Shown piece after piece: positions 32,869-42,951 of a stretch of 64,000 nucleotides of DNA. The stretch is from Rhizophagus irregularis (taxonomy: Eukaryota > Glomeromycota > Glomeromycetes > Glomerales > Glomeraceae), in contig NC_089456.1 in assembly GCF_026210795.1 (NCBI RefSeq), positions 2,668,501 to 2,732,500 of the forward strand, written 5' to 3'. The stretch's first letter is position 1, and every line of letters begins with the position of its first letter. The notes under the pieces were generated by a model. The model saw only the letters and a program-made list of their open reading frames with translations, ran no database searches and was not told the origin of the DNA. The translations under genes were made by a program, and so were the position numbers.

Positions 32869-33571
32869 ATGATCATATTGGAAATCCCGAAAATACTGGT
32901 AAATCATGGTAATTATAGTAATCTAATAATTTTTTTGAAAGCGGCATAATTAGGGCCGATAAAATATTATATAATCTTATCAGACGAATAATGTTTTTAT
33001 TTTTTTTTTAAAAAAAAAAACTAAATTGAAAAAAGGATTAATGTATATCCAAGTTTTATATTGCGAAAACATTATTATTGTGTCGTTATCAAACAATCAA
33101 ATGACAATAATTCAAAATGAAAATCTTTGATCGTCATAAAAGAATTACTAAAATGGAACAATTAACACCTATATAAAATAAAATTCATTTATTAATTATG
33201 TACAAAAAAAAAATTTAAATGGCAATTTATTGTTCAGTCGACTAAGTCGACTAGGATTTGATGCCCGATATTTTTTATGACACCCAATATCAATTTCGAT
33301 TGGACAACTATTGGACACTGCAGTATTCCTAATGACCGACGGAACTATAATTCATTGGATGAGGGAATATCGGCTTTTCTATTCCCCATTTAATATTTTG
33401 TTTAAGACTTTTTACGTAAATTTTTGAAATCTTAATTTATTCTAATAATTGTTTAATTATTATTAATTATAACAAATAATTATTTTTATAAGTATTTACT
33501 ATAATAGTAAATAGATAATATTTTTAAGTATTTCAATTGTGAATACTTATCAATAAATTTATCATTTAAAT
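32869..33571. other. Intergenic, no gene seen
   Basis: AT-rich. One short palindrome AGTCGACTAAGTCGACT lies at 33236-33252. No coding phrase is recognised before the dioxygenase remnant. Confidence 0.5.
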
Positions 33572-33810
33572 TTATGCATTATTTTTTTTTCTAAGAAGTG
33601 TTTTTGGTGATCTTTCGTTAGTAGTATTATCCACTTTTTCATTTAAAGAAGGTGCATAAATACTGTAAAAGTATGACGTTAATTTATATATCACTTTTTT
33701 ATTAGAAGAAATAGCCTTGACCATATGAGGAGTCGCCCGAAACATGGCTGCACCATGTTGAAAAGCTAAACAATTCCTTGGTATTATTTAATGATTTTAT
33801 CGGTTCGATT

Positions 33811-35353
33811 CCCTATAAGAAATCTGTATATGGAATGGATACGTTTTGTATACATTTTATGTACGTTTCTATAGATTCCGTATACAAATTCCGTATATTT
33901 AATAAGAAATTCATTTTTGAACATTTTTTTAAAAAACTAACGTATACGAAATGTATACGGAAAAAATCAATAATGCGGAATGTATACGGAATTTTTAAGC
34001 TTAATATTTTAGAAAATAATTTTACAATCATTACACGTGATCACGTGATTGTTTATTGTTTTGTTATGATACGTTTTTTTGTTTTTTATATAAACCCTTA
34101 ACAATTACTTTGATCTTCCTTTTGGTCTTTCCTTTCTTTTGTCTTTTGTTATTTTGTTTTTTTTTTTTTATATTTTAAAAAATTTTTCTTTCTTCTTTCT
34201 TCGTCACCTCCCTTTAAAAAGAGATTTTTTTTTCGTCACCCTCATTTTTTTTCATCCTCCTTTAAAAAAAAATTTTTTTTCATCACTCTCCTTTAAAAAA
34301 AAAATTTTTTTTCGTCACTCCTTTAAAAAAATTTTTTTTTGACTTTATTTTTTTTATTCCCCACTCACCACTCTTTCCTTTTTTTTTTTTAAAAAAAATT
34401 TTCTTTCTATTCTTTATAAAAAATTTTTTATTTTTCTAACTTTGACATCCTCCCTTTTTTTTAAAAAAAAAATTTTTTTAACTTTCCTAACTTCGTCACC
34501 CCTCTTTTTAAAGAAAAATATTTTTTGATTTGTTCTTTTATTCCCTACTCACTACCCTTTCTTTTTTATTTATATTATCTCTTTTTTTTCATAGGCCAAC
34601 AGATTTTTTTTGAAAGTTTCTTTTTTCTTTTTTTGTAAATTAGTTTGGGAGTCCTTTTCTTTTTGTAGGATGGTACAGGATTTTTTTTCTTTTTTAGGTC
34701 AGTTCAAATTTTCTTTTTTCTTTGTAAGTTTGGTTCAGATTCTGGATTTTTTTCTTGTAAGTTGTTTTGGTTTCTTTTCATCAGACGTTTTATGATTCTT
34801 TTCTTTTATGTAGGTCAGACATTTTGGAGTTCTTTTTCTTTTTTGTAAGAATACTGACCCTTGGTGACTTGGACGATTGCAGATACTATATGAGGGTGTT
34901 TTGGTTTCCGGTTAAGTTAAACATTCTCATGTTTCTTTTTTCTTTTTAGGTTTTTTGACTCTGAATGAACCTTAACATATTATAGATAATTTGGGTTGCA
35001 ATAGGTGGTTTTGATAAGGAAGGGAATTTTAATAATGTATTTAATATATTTGTATTTGTTTAATTTTTAATTTATATTTAATTTAATAAAGTAGAATTAA
35101 ATTTATGTAAATACAACTATAATAAACTGTAATATAATGGTAAATTCAGTAACAAATCGTATAAATTTCATGATAAAATCAGTGATCAAATCATGTAAAT
35201 TCCATACGAATCCCGTGTAAATTCCGTATCCAAACAATATTTTTAGTGATACGGAATTGTGCATTTTTCCGTATCCTTTCATGATACGTTATTTCTAAGG
35301 AAAAAAAATCGTATAAAAACTTTATAAAAAACGTATCCGATTTTTTTATAGGG
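33811..35353. mobile_element. TIR element G, 1543 bp, 3-bp TSD
   Basis: Inverted ends CCCTATAAGAAATC and CCCTATAAAAAAATC are flanked by ATT on both sides (33808-33810 and 35354-35356). Subterminal arrays of CCGTATAC/GTATACGG-type units stand inside each end (33825-33995 and 35190-35335). The centre is a T-rich low-complexity block. It has no transposase. A three-base duplication is known for PIF/Harbinger and CMC elements; I leave the superfamily open. The exact insertion point is confirmed by the dioxygenase phrase that reads across it. Confidence 0.8.
34105..34620 (+). repeat. T-rich low-complexity repeat inside element G
   Basis: Degenerate tandem copies of a TTTCGTCACTCCTTTAAAAAA-like unit, about 30 bases each, with variable T and A runs. 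Open frames over 34139-34949 are products of this composition and are not called. Confidence 0.7.
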
Positions 35354-36490
35354 ATTCTTAATATAAAATCACGCTTGATTATCTGGACATTCAATTTCAG
35401 GGTAAGGATCACGTTCTTCAACAAACATCGATGATGCTAGTAACCCAAAAACAATTAGGCAAATGTATATAAGCTTGACAGACCAATTTACCTGTAAGGC
35501 TGTAATATACGAAAAAAAAAAGTGTATTACATATTATGTAAACATACTAACCAAACAAATCACCAATTTCCTGATGTCTATAATAAAACATCCTAAATCT
35601 TTAAACGCTTCTTCAAATTCTGGAAGATCTTTATTTGGCCAAATATTTGGATGACATTACATCGGGAATTCTCTCAGTTCTTCTTCAGTAGCCTACATCA
35701 GGATAATCATATTTTGGGTTACCATAATATGAACCTTTTAATGTATCATAATATAATAAAAAAATATTTAATTATCGACCCAGAAATATATATATAGGGG
35801 TCAGGTGATGAAAAAAATTTTTTACTATGCTGTACGCATTTTTTCAGGGCCGGAATTATGATAATGTCAGTCGGTTACTATAATAGGAAATAAAATTCTG
35901 ACTGGAATTATCAAAAATTATCTAAAAAGGAAAGATTTTCATGATTTTTTAGTTCAAAATACGCAAACTCAAATTAAATACATGAAAATTACCAATACAT
36001 ACGTTTTTTACCGTTAAAAAATTTCTTTGTAATCTTCTGGTAAGGAAGCGAAAACTGACGCTAAACGCAACAAACGAGCACGTTTTTCTACGTAAACTTC
36101 AGGAAGAATTTTATCAATAATATAGCAAAACAACTAATGTGATTTTGATCCGAATGCTTCCTGAAAATATAATTTTTATTTTTATCTTTCTCAATCTCAT
36201 TATATGGATCAATGTTATTAATAAGATCCGTATGACTTTTAGTACTTTTATTGCTTTTAGTTTTTTTTTTGGTGTGATGTGCATGATGACTATCATTCAT
36301 GTAACCTAATGTAAAGCACGTGTCCATGTAGTACAGTTCGGAAATTCGGATTTGCTTGAACCCTTTTATATTAGCATCATATGAAGGTCATCTGAAAAAT
36401 TGATATTTTAAGGTTATATGTATTTAAATTACATAATAAACGCGTGCGTGGTTTTGTATCAACCGTTTCTGCTTTAAATAATAAATATAG

Positions 36491-37080
36491 GAACGCATTC
36501 CACCGAAAATCGTCCCACCGACAATCAAGTTAGGATCATTTTATCGGCAGAATCATTTCATCGACTCATTGACAGGATCATTTCGATAACGGGTTACTTC
36601 ACCGACAAGTTCTAAATTTTGCAAAAAAATATTTTTGATTTATTAGTTGATTTTTTTGTATTTTCATAATTGAATATTATTTCATAATATAATAACCACT
36701 TAATACAACTATTTAATAATATTGTTTATAAATACTAGTAAGTGCTTTAAAATGTATTTTATATCATAGAAATTTCATAAGTGAGCGCTAAATAAAAAAT
36801 ACTTAATGTATGTAACATAATTATAATATGGATAAAGACTCTTATTATCCCTTATTATTAAAATTAGTTATAAAGAATATTAAATATTAAAAAGAAAAAA
36901 AGCTTGTGATTATGATGATATTAAATTGATCTTTACTGTAAAATAAAATTGATTTTCGGTGAAATAACCCTGTCGGCAAATAATCCTGTCGGCAAATGAT
37001 TCGGTGAAATGATTTTCGGTGAATTCACTATCGGTAAGTTGACTGTCAGTGAAATAATTGTCGGTAAAATAAACTGAACC
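36491..37080. mobile_element. TIR-like element F, CACCGAAAATC arrays
   Basis: The left arm (36500-36610) carries CACCGAAAATCG, CCCACCGACAATC, ATCGGCAGAATCATTTCATC. The right arm (36950-37070) carries the reverse forms GATTTTCGGTGAAAT (twice), GTCGGCAAAT (twice) and ATTGTCGGTAAAAT. The core is AT-rich with no frame. Layout equals that of elements A, B and C, but the outermost ends match poorly and no target-site duplication is evident, so the borders are approximate. Confidence 0.55.
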
Positions 37081-38957
37081 AAGAAATTTTAAATCTCATG
37101 ATCAAAATAACAAATATGAAAAAACATTAGAAAAACATTATTTGTGTTCAAAGATTAATTTTTTATTTTTAATTTATATATTTTAAACTGGCCCATTACT
37201 TTTTCTTCAGTATACAGTACGAAGGAGAGGAGGTAACACAGCACAGATATATTAATTATATTTTTATGAAAGAAATGTAGAAATGTATACGTAAATAAAT
37301 ATGTAACGTAATTATTAGGTCGGGTTAATTAACTTATTAATAAATATAAAAAATATAAAATAATTTATAATACTTAGTATATGTATAATAAACTCTTTTT
37401 TTTTCTTTTTTGTTTCATTTTTTCGTCAATAAAAAATTATTTTATTTTCAAAGTTGTAATATTTTATTTATTTATGTCTAAAGATAAGGATTCGCATTAT
37501 CTTAATTGAAGTCGCGTGTCTTGATTATATAAAGCAATTACAAGATAAAACACCATCAGCAGTAATTTTGTAATCGTTTAAATTCAGATTCACAAAGAAT
37601 AATAAAAAAATAACTATTGTTCCTAACTGAATACCATCCTGAACACGCGACAAATTTTCTCTGAGTTTCAATATATTTCTCTGAGGGGATGAAGGTTTTG
37701 ACTTTCACGTATAACGTCGGTTGGATTGTTATCATAAACCCTACATACTGTTGTAAGCTCCTTCACAGTAAATTCTTGAATCAGGCATTCTGTACATTCG
37801 TGAATATAACAAACGATTGATATTTTTGTAGGCATTATTTTATTAAATAATAAGAAATTAAGAAACTAGAAGATACAATTTAATTTAATTTTTTTTTTTT
37901 ATTAAATTAAAAATATACAGAATAAAAGCAAAATACTTTTATACCTTCTTTTTAGCCTTCATATTTTCACAAGCCTTACATTAGATAATTTTTTATTATT
38001 AACTAACTTTGCCATAATTTTCCTCTCTGTTTTCATTTCTATATAGTTCAAATGAGGAAACTGTGCTGAAAATAAAGAATAAATTTTTTTTTAAAATAAA
38101 ATTCGACTTTTTTTTTTTTTAAAACAATCATTTTTAATATTTTTTTTCATATTTATACGAAAAGCAACTGAATAAATAATAAGTTATAAAAAAAAATGTA
38201 TTTTACTTGTCAGTTGTCGCACAAAAAAAAAAGCATACGTACACACGAGGGAGTGTTGTGTCACTGTGATGAATAATCTACTACCGTATTTTGCGGTTAG
38301 TACTGTAGAGGGCGACTTTATATATTATTAATTTTGAGGCGCAGTATTAATTTTGAAATTTTCAGTGTTTTAAATTGACTACAGTTCGAAATTGATTTAC
38401 TTTAGTTATTATTATTTTATGGTATGATTTATTTGACTGGACGACTAAGGTCCGCTGGCCTTAAACAATATTTTAATTGATGATTTAATGTTTAGTTGAT
38501 TAGAAATTATAGCCTTTGATTTGACAGTATTTTTATTTTTCATAACTTTATTAACTTAGATATTTTGTTTTTAAATTTTATATTTTTATTATTATCTCAT
38601 GTTTACTAATCGGTCGCCAGTGATTTTTTTTGATGATATATTCATGCCTGTAATTTTTCTGATGATATTTTTCATGCTCACGTGTGTTTATAGTTTATTT
38701 ATACCTTTTCCACTCTTTCCCATCACTGGACGTTAGTCTCCATGAGATAAAAGAGTTATTTCACGTGTCGCATAAATATCATTGATATTCATGATTCCCC
38801 GTGAAATAACTATTTCTTACTTTATTTCGTCTTTTGAACTTGGGAAAAATATATATTTTTATTTACTAATAATAAAAACTCTTTCTGCAAACCACCTGTG
38901 TGGCAATGATTTAAACAAATCATGCACGTAAAGGTGCGGGGTGGTCCCCTACAGTAC
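37081..38957. other. Intergenic, one weak small ORF
   Basis: AT-rich region without recognised genes apart from the weak minus-strand frame at 37668-37835. A phrase GTTATTTCACG near 38755 and its reverse CGTGAAATAAC near 38810 form a loose inverted pair. Confidence 0.4.
37668..37835 (-). CDS. Hypothetical 55-residue ORF
   Basis: ATG 37835 to TGA 37668-37670. It reads MPTKISIVCYIHECTECLIQ and continues with EFTVKELTTVCRVYDNNPTD. Composition is less AT-biased than surrounding noise and includes three Cys in the first 17 residues. After the stop the frame no longer looks coding. I recognise no family. It could be a real small protein, the first exon of something larger, or chance. Confidence 0.22.
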   Translation of the reverse strand: MPTKISIVCYIHECTECLIQEFTVKELTTVCRVYDNNPTDVIRESQNLHPLREIY

Positions 38958-38966
38958 TTGGTAAGC

Positions 38967-39119
38967 GGGCGTCCTTAACGTACAGTAGGGGTGTAAATAT
39001 TAACGTACAAACTGGCCCGAGTTTAGGAGTTATGCACTTGCACGTGATAGCGTTAACGTTAACTCCGGCCAGTTCGTACATTAATATCGTACACCCCCAC
39101 TGTACATTAAGAAATCCCC
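38967..39119. mobile_element. TIR element H, 153 bp, 9-bp TSD
   Basis: TTGGTAAGC repeats directly on both sides (38958-38966 and 39120-39128). The element is almost all inverted repeat. From the left it reads CTTAACGTACAGTAGGGGTG and then ACGTACAAACTGGCCCGAG. From the right, inward, it reads CTTAATGTACAGTGGGGGTG and then ATGTACGAACTGGCCGGAG. The loop holds a CACGTG. A nine-base duplication again fits a Mutator-like foldback element. Confidence 0.8.
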
Positions 39120-39412
39120 TTGGTAAGCATCCCGAAAATAATTACCATGGCCAGAATTATGGCGATTTTGGCCAAAATTATGAGGATCTTGACCGGCATT
39201 AGGTGCGAAAAAGGGGTGATAATCTGTTGCATGACTAGAATAATAATTCCCCTCAAAATACGGTATATATTAATAGAATAGACGTCAAAATCCAAGTCCA
39301 ATGGATTTCCTAATCTATTAGATAATAAATAATCAATATCTAAGAATATAAATTCGCAACTAAAATTTTTCCAAATTCGTGGTATTGTGACTTGTGAGTG
39401 TTTTTTGATCAT
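39120..39412 (-). pseudogene. Asn/His/Gly-rich coding fragment
   Basis: On the minus strand, 39120-39250 reads NYYSSHATDYHPFFAP then NAGQDPHNFGQNRHNSGHGN and YFRDAYQ, where element H begins. An overlapping frame from 39412 opens MIKKHSQVTIPRIWKNF. The N/H/G-rich low-complexity phrase looks like a genuine protein tail interrupted by element H, but no family is recognised and the two frames do not join cleanly. Confidence 0.3.
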
Positions 39413-40188
39413 GAATCAAGAATTTATAGGAGAACTAGTATAATATAAATACTGTATATATAAAAAAAAAACGAAAAGAGAGTTATATTACCAAAAGTAT
39501 GACAATACACAAAAAATACCGAATAGGAAATTTTATCGAATTCCCGAAAATTTTTTGAAAACATTTTAAAAAAAATTATAATTATTGAATCAAACTTTCA
39601 AAAATTATCTAAGCCATAATCTTTTGACTTAAAAAATCCATAATATTATATATTGTTGCATTAATTAAGTCCATACTTTAATTAAAAAATCTTGAAGATT
39701 CAAAAAAAAAAAAAAACTCGTGAATATCATCACTGACGATATTAAACATATTGTTCAACTTTTATTTTAAACCCTCTTTATTATTAAACGAATTAGAAAT
39801 TCGATAAGTTTAATTTTTCAATAGTCAATGTGACTATATACTAATAAAACTTACTACTGTAAATACAATTTAACCTTTTTTCTTTAACAGAGAATCCAAA
39901 TACTTAGTATATGGTAATAGTATATATGGTAATCAACAAATAAGGTTATAATATGCATAAATCATCACATCTCAAATACTAGATTCAGGTTAAAAGAATT
40001 AAAAGAATTCAACACTTGTTAAAAGATTTTAAGGTTTCTTGTTTGATAAAATTAATAAGAATAATAAGAATGTCTTGATAATTTCAAAAACAAATAAATG
40101 AATACTTTATTATTTAGAATAAGATATATATATATATATATATAAGAATATTCCTAACTGATATTTTTAAATTACTACATAAAAATTA
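39413..40188. other. 3' flank of gene 6, inverted copy of gene 5 flank
   Basis: No gene. It includes CTCGTGAATATCATCACTGA (39717-39736), the reverse complement of the 23.85-kb flank, and a TA microsatellite at 40128-40143. Confidence 0.6.
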
Positions 40189-41736
40189 CTAATTAATTTC
40201 CTTTACATAATCACACGAGTTAATCAATAAACCAGAATAACTTTGGACTTCAATATTATATAGCTTAAATTCATTCACTTCATCTTCCAATGAAATCAAT
40301 TCCTTAACATTATCACTAAACGATAGTCGTAAAGATTCATTAATAGCCAAATATTTAACCCTTTTCTTTTTCATGATATATGTTTTAATAAGGGGCAAAA
40401 TACGCTGACCATGACTGTTATAGATCAATAATTTTTTAATAAAAGTACCCATAGAATTTCTTAGAAACACTTCAAAATCGTTTACTTTAATTTGAAAAAT
40501 ATTTAAACATAAATATTCTAGTTTAGAAGGAAGTGCTTGTCCTAAAATTTGTAATATTATTGAATTAGTACATCGAATTTCAGTATCATAAATATCATAA
40601 ATTATATTGAATGAAAGATAATTAAGATTTTGTTTAATATTTTCAATTAAATTGATTATTTGATAACTATTCTGTCGTTCAGTTCCATGAAAATCTAAAA
40701 ATTTGATATTTTTACAATATTTTGTTATTAATTCTAATATTTGTTGATTTGATGATGATGGTTCATCTCCAAAATTTTCTAAATATTCACCAGATTTTTG
40801 TAATAATAATTGAAATGATTCAATTTGTGATATTTCATTTGTAAATAAAGATTTCAACTTAAATGGTTTAGTTAAATCAATAATTTGTTGAGTAAAACTA
40901 TTATTTAAAGAATAGCAATAAAAGATATGAATAGATTCTAAGACATTTAATTGTTCAAATACTGTTTTTAGATTGTTAATCCCCTTAAAATCGACACAAT
41001 AGAAAATGATTGTATTTAAAGTATTTGAACAATTATAATCTTTTGATAATAATAATGATCGATACAAAGAAAATCTATCACTTATTAAAATTTTTTTAAG
41101 ATTTTGTTGTAAATTAATCATTTGCGATATACGATTTTTAATTACTGAATTTTCTTTATAATTGTAAACATAATAAAGATTTAAATTTCTAATATTGTGA
41201 ATGAAATTTGTATTTTTTAAAATTAACTCATCAAAAATAATACTAAAACATGTTTGATAACTTGAGATTTCAATTTCAAGAGTATGTAAATTTACTTCAT
41301 TTTCAATAAAAATTTTAAATAGTGATACACATATATCTGTCAATTTTTTTAAATCAGTTACTATATCTTCAGAGTTTGTAGTACTAGTAACAAGTTTATA
41401 CCACTTATCAACAGAGAAAATAAACTCATTTGTATTCAAATATTTTAAAAACCTGGGATAATTGAAAAGTATATTTGAATGTGATGATTTATTAATGATT
41501 TTATATTTATTTATTTTAAAATCATCATTTAAACTATGTAAGTAAATTTCAATAAAATTATAGTTTCCGGTATGTATTGAAAAAGGATTTTCCCATAATA
41601 ATGGAATCGCTAAACGACACCATAATCTGTTAACCAAAATGCATGAATGTAAAGTTGACAAGTCATTTTGAAAATATTTTATAACTTCATAAGTTAATTC
41701 AGTTAAATCTCCTGAAAATATTTTTGAACATGACAT
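40189..41736 (-). CDS. F-box/LRR-like protein 6 (type A)
   Basis: An intact 515-residue frame. The F-box carries DLTELTYEV (Thr in place of the usual Pro of L-P-E-L) and NDLSTLHSC, so this copy departs from the family exactly at the residue that opens the F-box. The body contains LHSLNDDF, NKSSHSNILFNYPRFLKYLN and TSTTNSEDI, which are shared almost word for word with the first half of gene 7. The end is type A (KKLLIYNSHGQRILPLIK, YIMKKKRVKYLAI, YVKEIN). The conserved upstream core lies at 41810-41840 (GGAGTGATGATTCCGATATT). Confidence 0.85.
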   Translation of the reverse strand: MSCSKIFSGDLTELTYEVIKYFQNDLSTLHSCILVNRLWCRLAIPLLWENPFSIHTGNYNFIEIYLHSLNDDFKINKYKIINKSSHSNILFNYPRFLKYLNTNEFIFSVDKWYKLVTSTTNSEDIVTDLKKLTDICVSLFKIFIENEVNLHTLEIEISSYQTCFSIIFDELILKNTNFIHNIRNLNLYYVYNYKENSVIKNRISQMINLQQNLKKILISDRFSLYRSLLLSKDYNCSNTLNTIIFYCVDFKGINNLKTVFEQLNVLESIHIFYCYSLNNSFTQQIIDLTKPFKLKSLFTNEISQIESFQLLLQKSGEYLENFGDEPSSSNQQILELITKYCKNIKFLDFHGTERQNSYQIINLIENIKQNLNYLSFNIIYDIYDTEIRCTNSIILQILGQALPSKLEYLCLNIFQIKVNDFEVFLRNSMGTFIKKLLIYNSHGQRILPLIKTYIMKKKRVKYLAINESLRLSFSDNVKELISLEDEVNEFKLYNIEVQSYSGLLINSCDYVKEIN

Positions 41737-41799
41737 ATTTTAATTGAATGTGAAAGGAAGAAGTGTCAAAATTTTATTATTACGCCAAACTACTAGATA

Positions 41800-42095
41800 A
41801 ATTACGCCCTTCGGAGTGATGATTCCGATATTGTCGCACAGGTCATGTCAATTCATTGTGTGTTACAATCAACAATGTAACATGTCTCATTGTCTCAATC
41901 ATTAGGCGCAGTTTTAAATTTACGTAAACAAAAATCATTAGTATAGTTTTGTTTTAGATAGGTTGCACATGCACTATGTTATTGCTTTTTTGTATAAGTG
42001 TATATTTTCATATTTAAACCGTTGAGAATGTGATACCTTTAGGTTCCGTTTTTGATGGTTTTCAATAAAAAGTCTTTTTTTTTAAAAAAAAAAAG
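41800..42095. promoter_or_regulatory. Upstream block and divergent cassette, gene 6
   Basis: The promoter core is at 41811-41840 on the minus strand. Beyond it come AATCATTAGGCGCAGTTTTA (41899-41918), GTTTTAGATAGGTTGCAC, ATACCTTTAGGTTCC and GGTTTTCAATAAA (42056-42068) with T and A runs. This is the clearest complete example of the cassette in the window. Confidence 0.55.
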
Positions 42096-42951
42096 AAAAA
42101 GAGATTATTGGGCCCTGAAGCCCAATAAAAAATTTTTAGAAAATTGATCGGCACGTCTGGATTTTTCTGGAATAAAACTAGAAAAATGATCATTTATTGG
42201 AGTTTTTTTTTACAGAAATTTTTTTATAGGGAAGTTCCGTTTAAGGTTTATATTATCACATAGTCGGACGGATATCCGGACATTTGCATTACCTTGCGTA
42301 GCCCTTCGCTACATTTCGGACTAATTACTGCATGCAAAATTTTTATTAAAGTTCGTAATTTACCTTACCGATTTTTTTCCACCCTCTTTATTTTTGACTA
42401 TTAAAATTAATAAATTTATCGTATTTCTTTGAAAGTTAGAAAAAACGTAATTTTTTAACAACTTAAATGTATTTGTTTTATCAAAAGACGTGATACTGCA
42501 AATATAATTATTATGTTAATTTAAAATTCATCTTGACGAATACAATATATATTTAGTAATTATTATAAACAAAATTTATATATAATTATTTAAACATTTA
42601 ATTTATTGAATTAATTATTTAACAATTAAATATTTATTATAATTATTCAGAAATTAAGTAGCGGTAATAGAAAAACATTACACCAGTTTACGACCAAGTA
42701 CAGACAGATTCATCTCTAATTTTATTAATAATGATATAAACAAAAAGCGGTCTGACCGGACCGGACCAGAACGGGTTGATCCAACCCTATGTCCATTTCC
42801 TAAAAATGTATTTCAAATTTTATAAAATTACCATGATTAAAAAAATAATTTTTCAATTAATCATAATAATAAATAAATAAGCAATTTAATTTTAAAAAAG
42901 TAACAACTTTAATTATTCAGTTAACATACATATGATATTTCAACTTCACAA
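42096..42951. other. Duplicated intergenic block, genes 6/7
   Basis: No gene. GGACGGATATCCGGACATTT and ACCTTGCGTAGCC (42270-42305) match 49815-49860; AGCGGTAATAGAAAAACATT and the GGTCCGGACC-type repeat (42660-42790) match the 3' flanks of the other type B genes. Confidence 0.55.

Larger units (their letters stand above)
33572..36115 (-). pseudogene. IPNS-like 2OG-Fe(II) dioxygenase, split by insertion
   Basis: Minus-strand pieces appear in the family's order. YVEKRARLLRLASVFASLPE is near 36020-36110, KGSYYGNPKYDYPDVG near 35690-35740, CHPNIWPNKDLPEFEEAFKD near 35590-35660, and SMFVEERDPYPEIECPDNQ followed by FYIKN near 35357-35430. After TIR element G come RTDKIIK, PRNCLAFQHGAAMFRATPH and MVKA down to a stop at 33572. 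These match the C-terminal half of fungal isopenicillin-N-synthase-like oxygenases (GLTSAMF..EIECPD..AGLYIKNR...IPxDCLAFQTG). Removing element G and one copy of its ATT duplication restores the phrase YIKNRTDKII exactly. The gene was probably dying already: a TGA interrupts A-*-FYIKN where Gly is usual, the frame slips before PRNCLAFQ, and the HxD/GWHxDH region is not recognisable. Confidence 0.7.

Noticed and set aside
33785-33820. tRNA gene suggested by GGTTCGATTCC
   Set aside because: The T-loop-like string is a chance junction of the dioxygenase remnant and the end of element G; no acceptor, D or anticodon arms are found.
34139-34949. Phe-rich plus-strand frames
   Set aside because: T-rich low-complexity DNA within element G.
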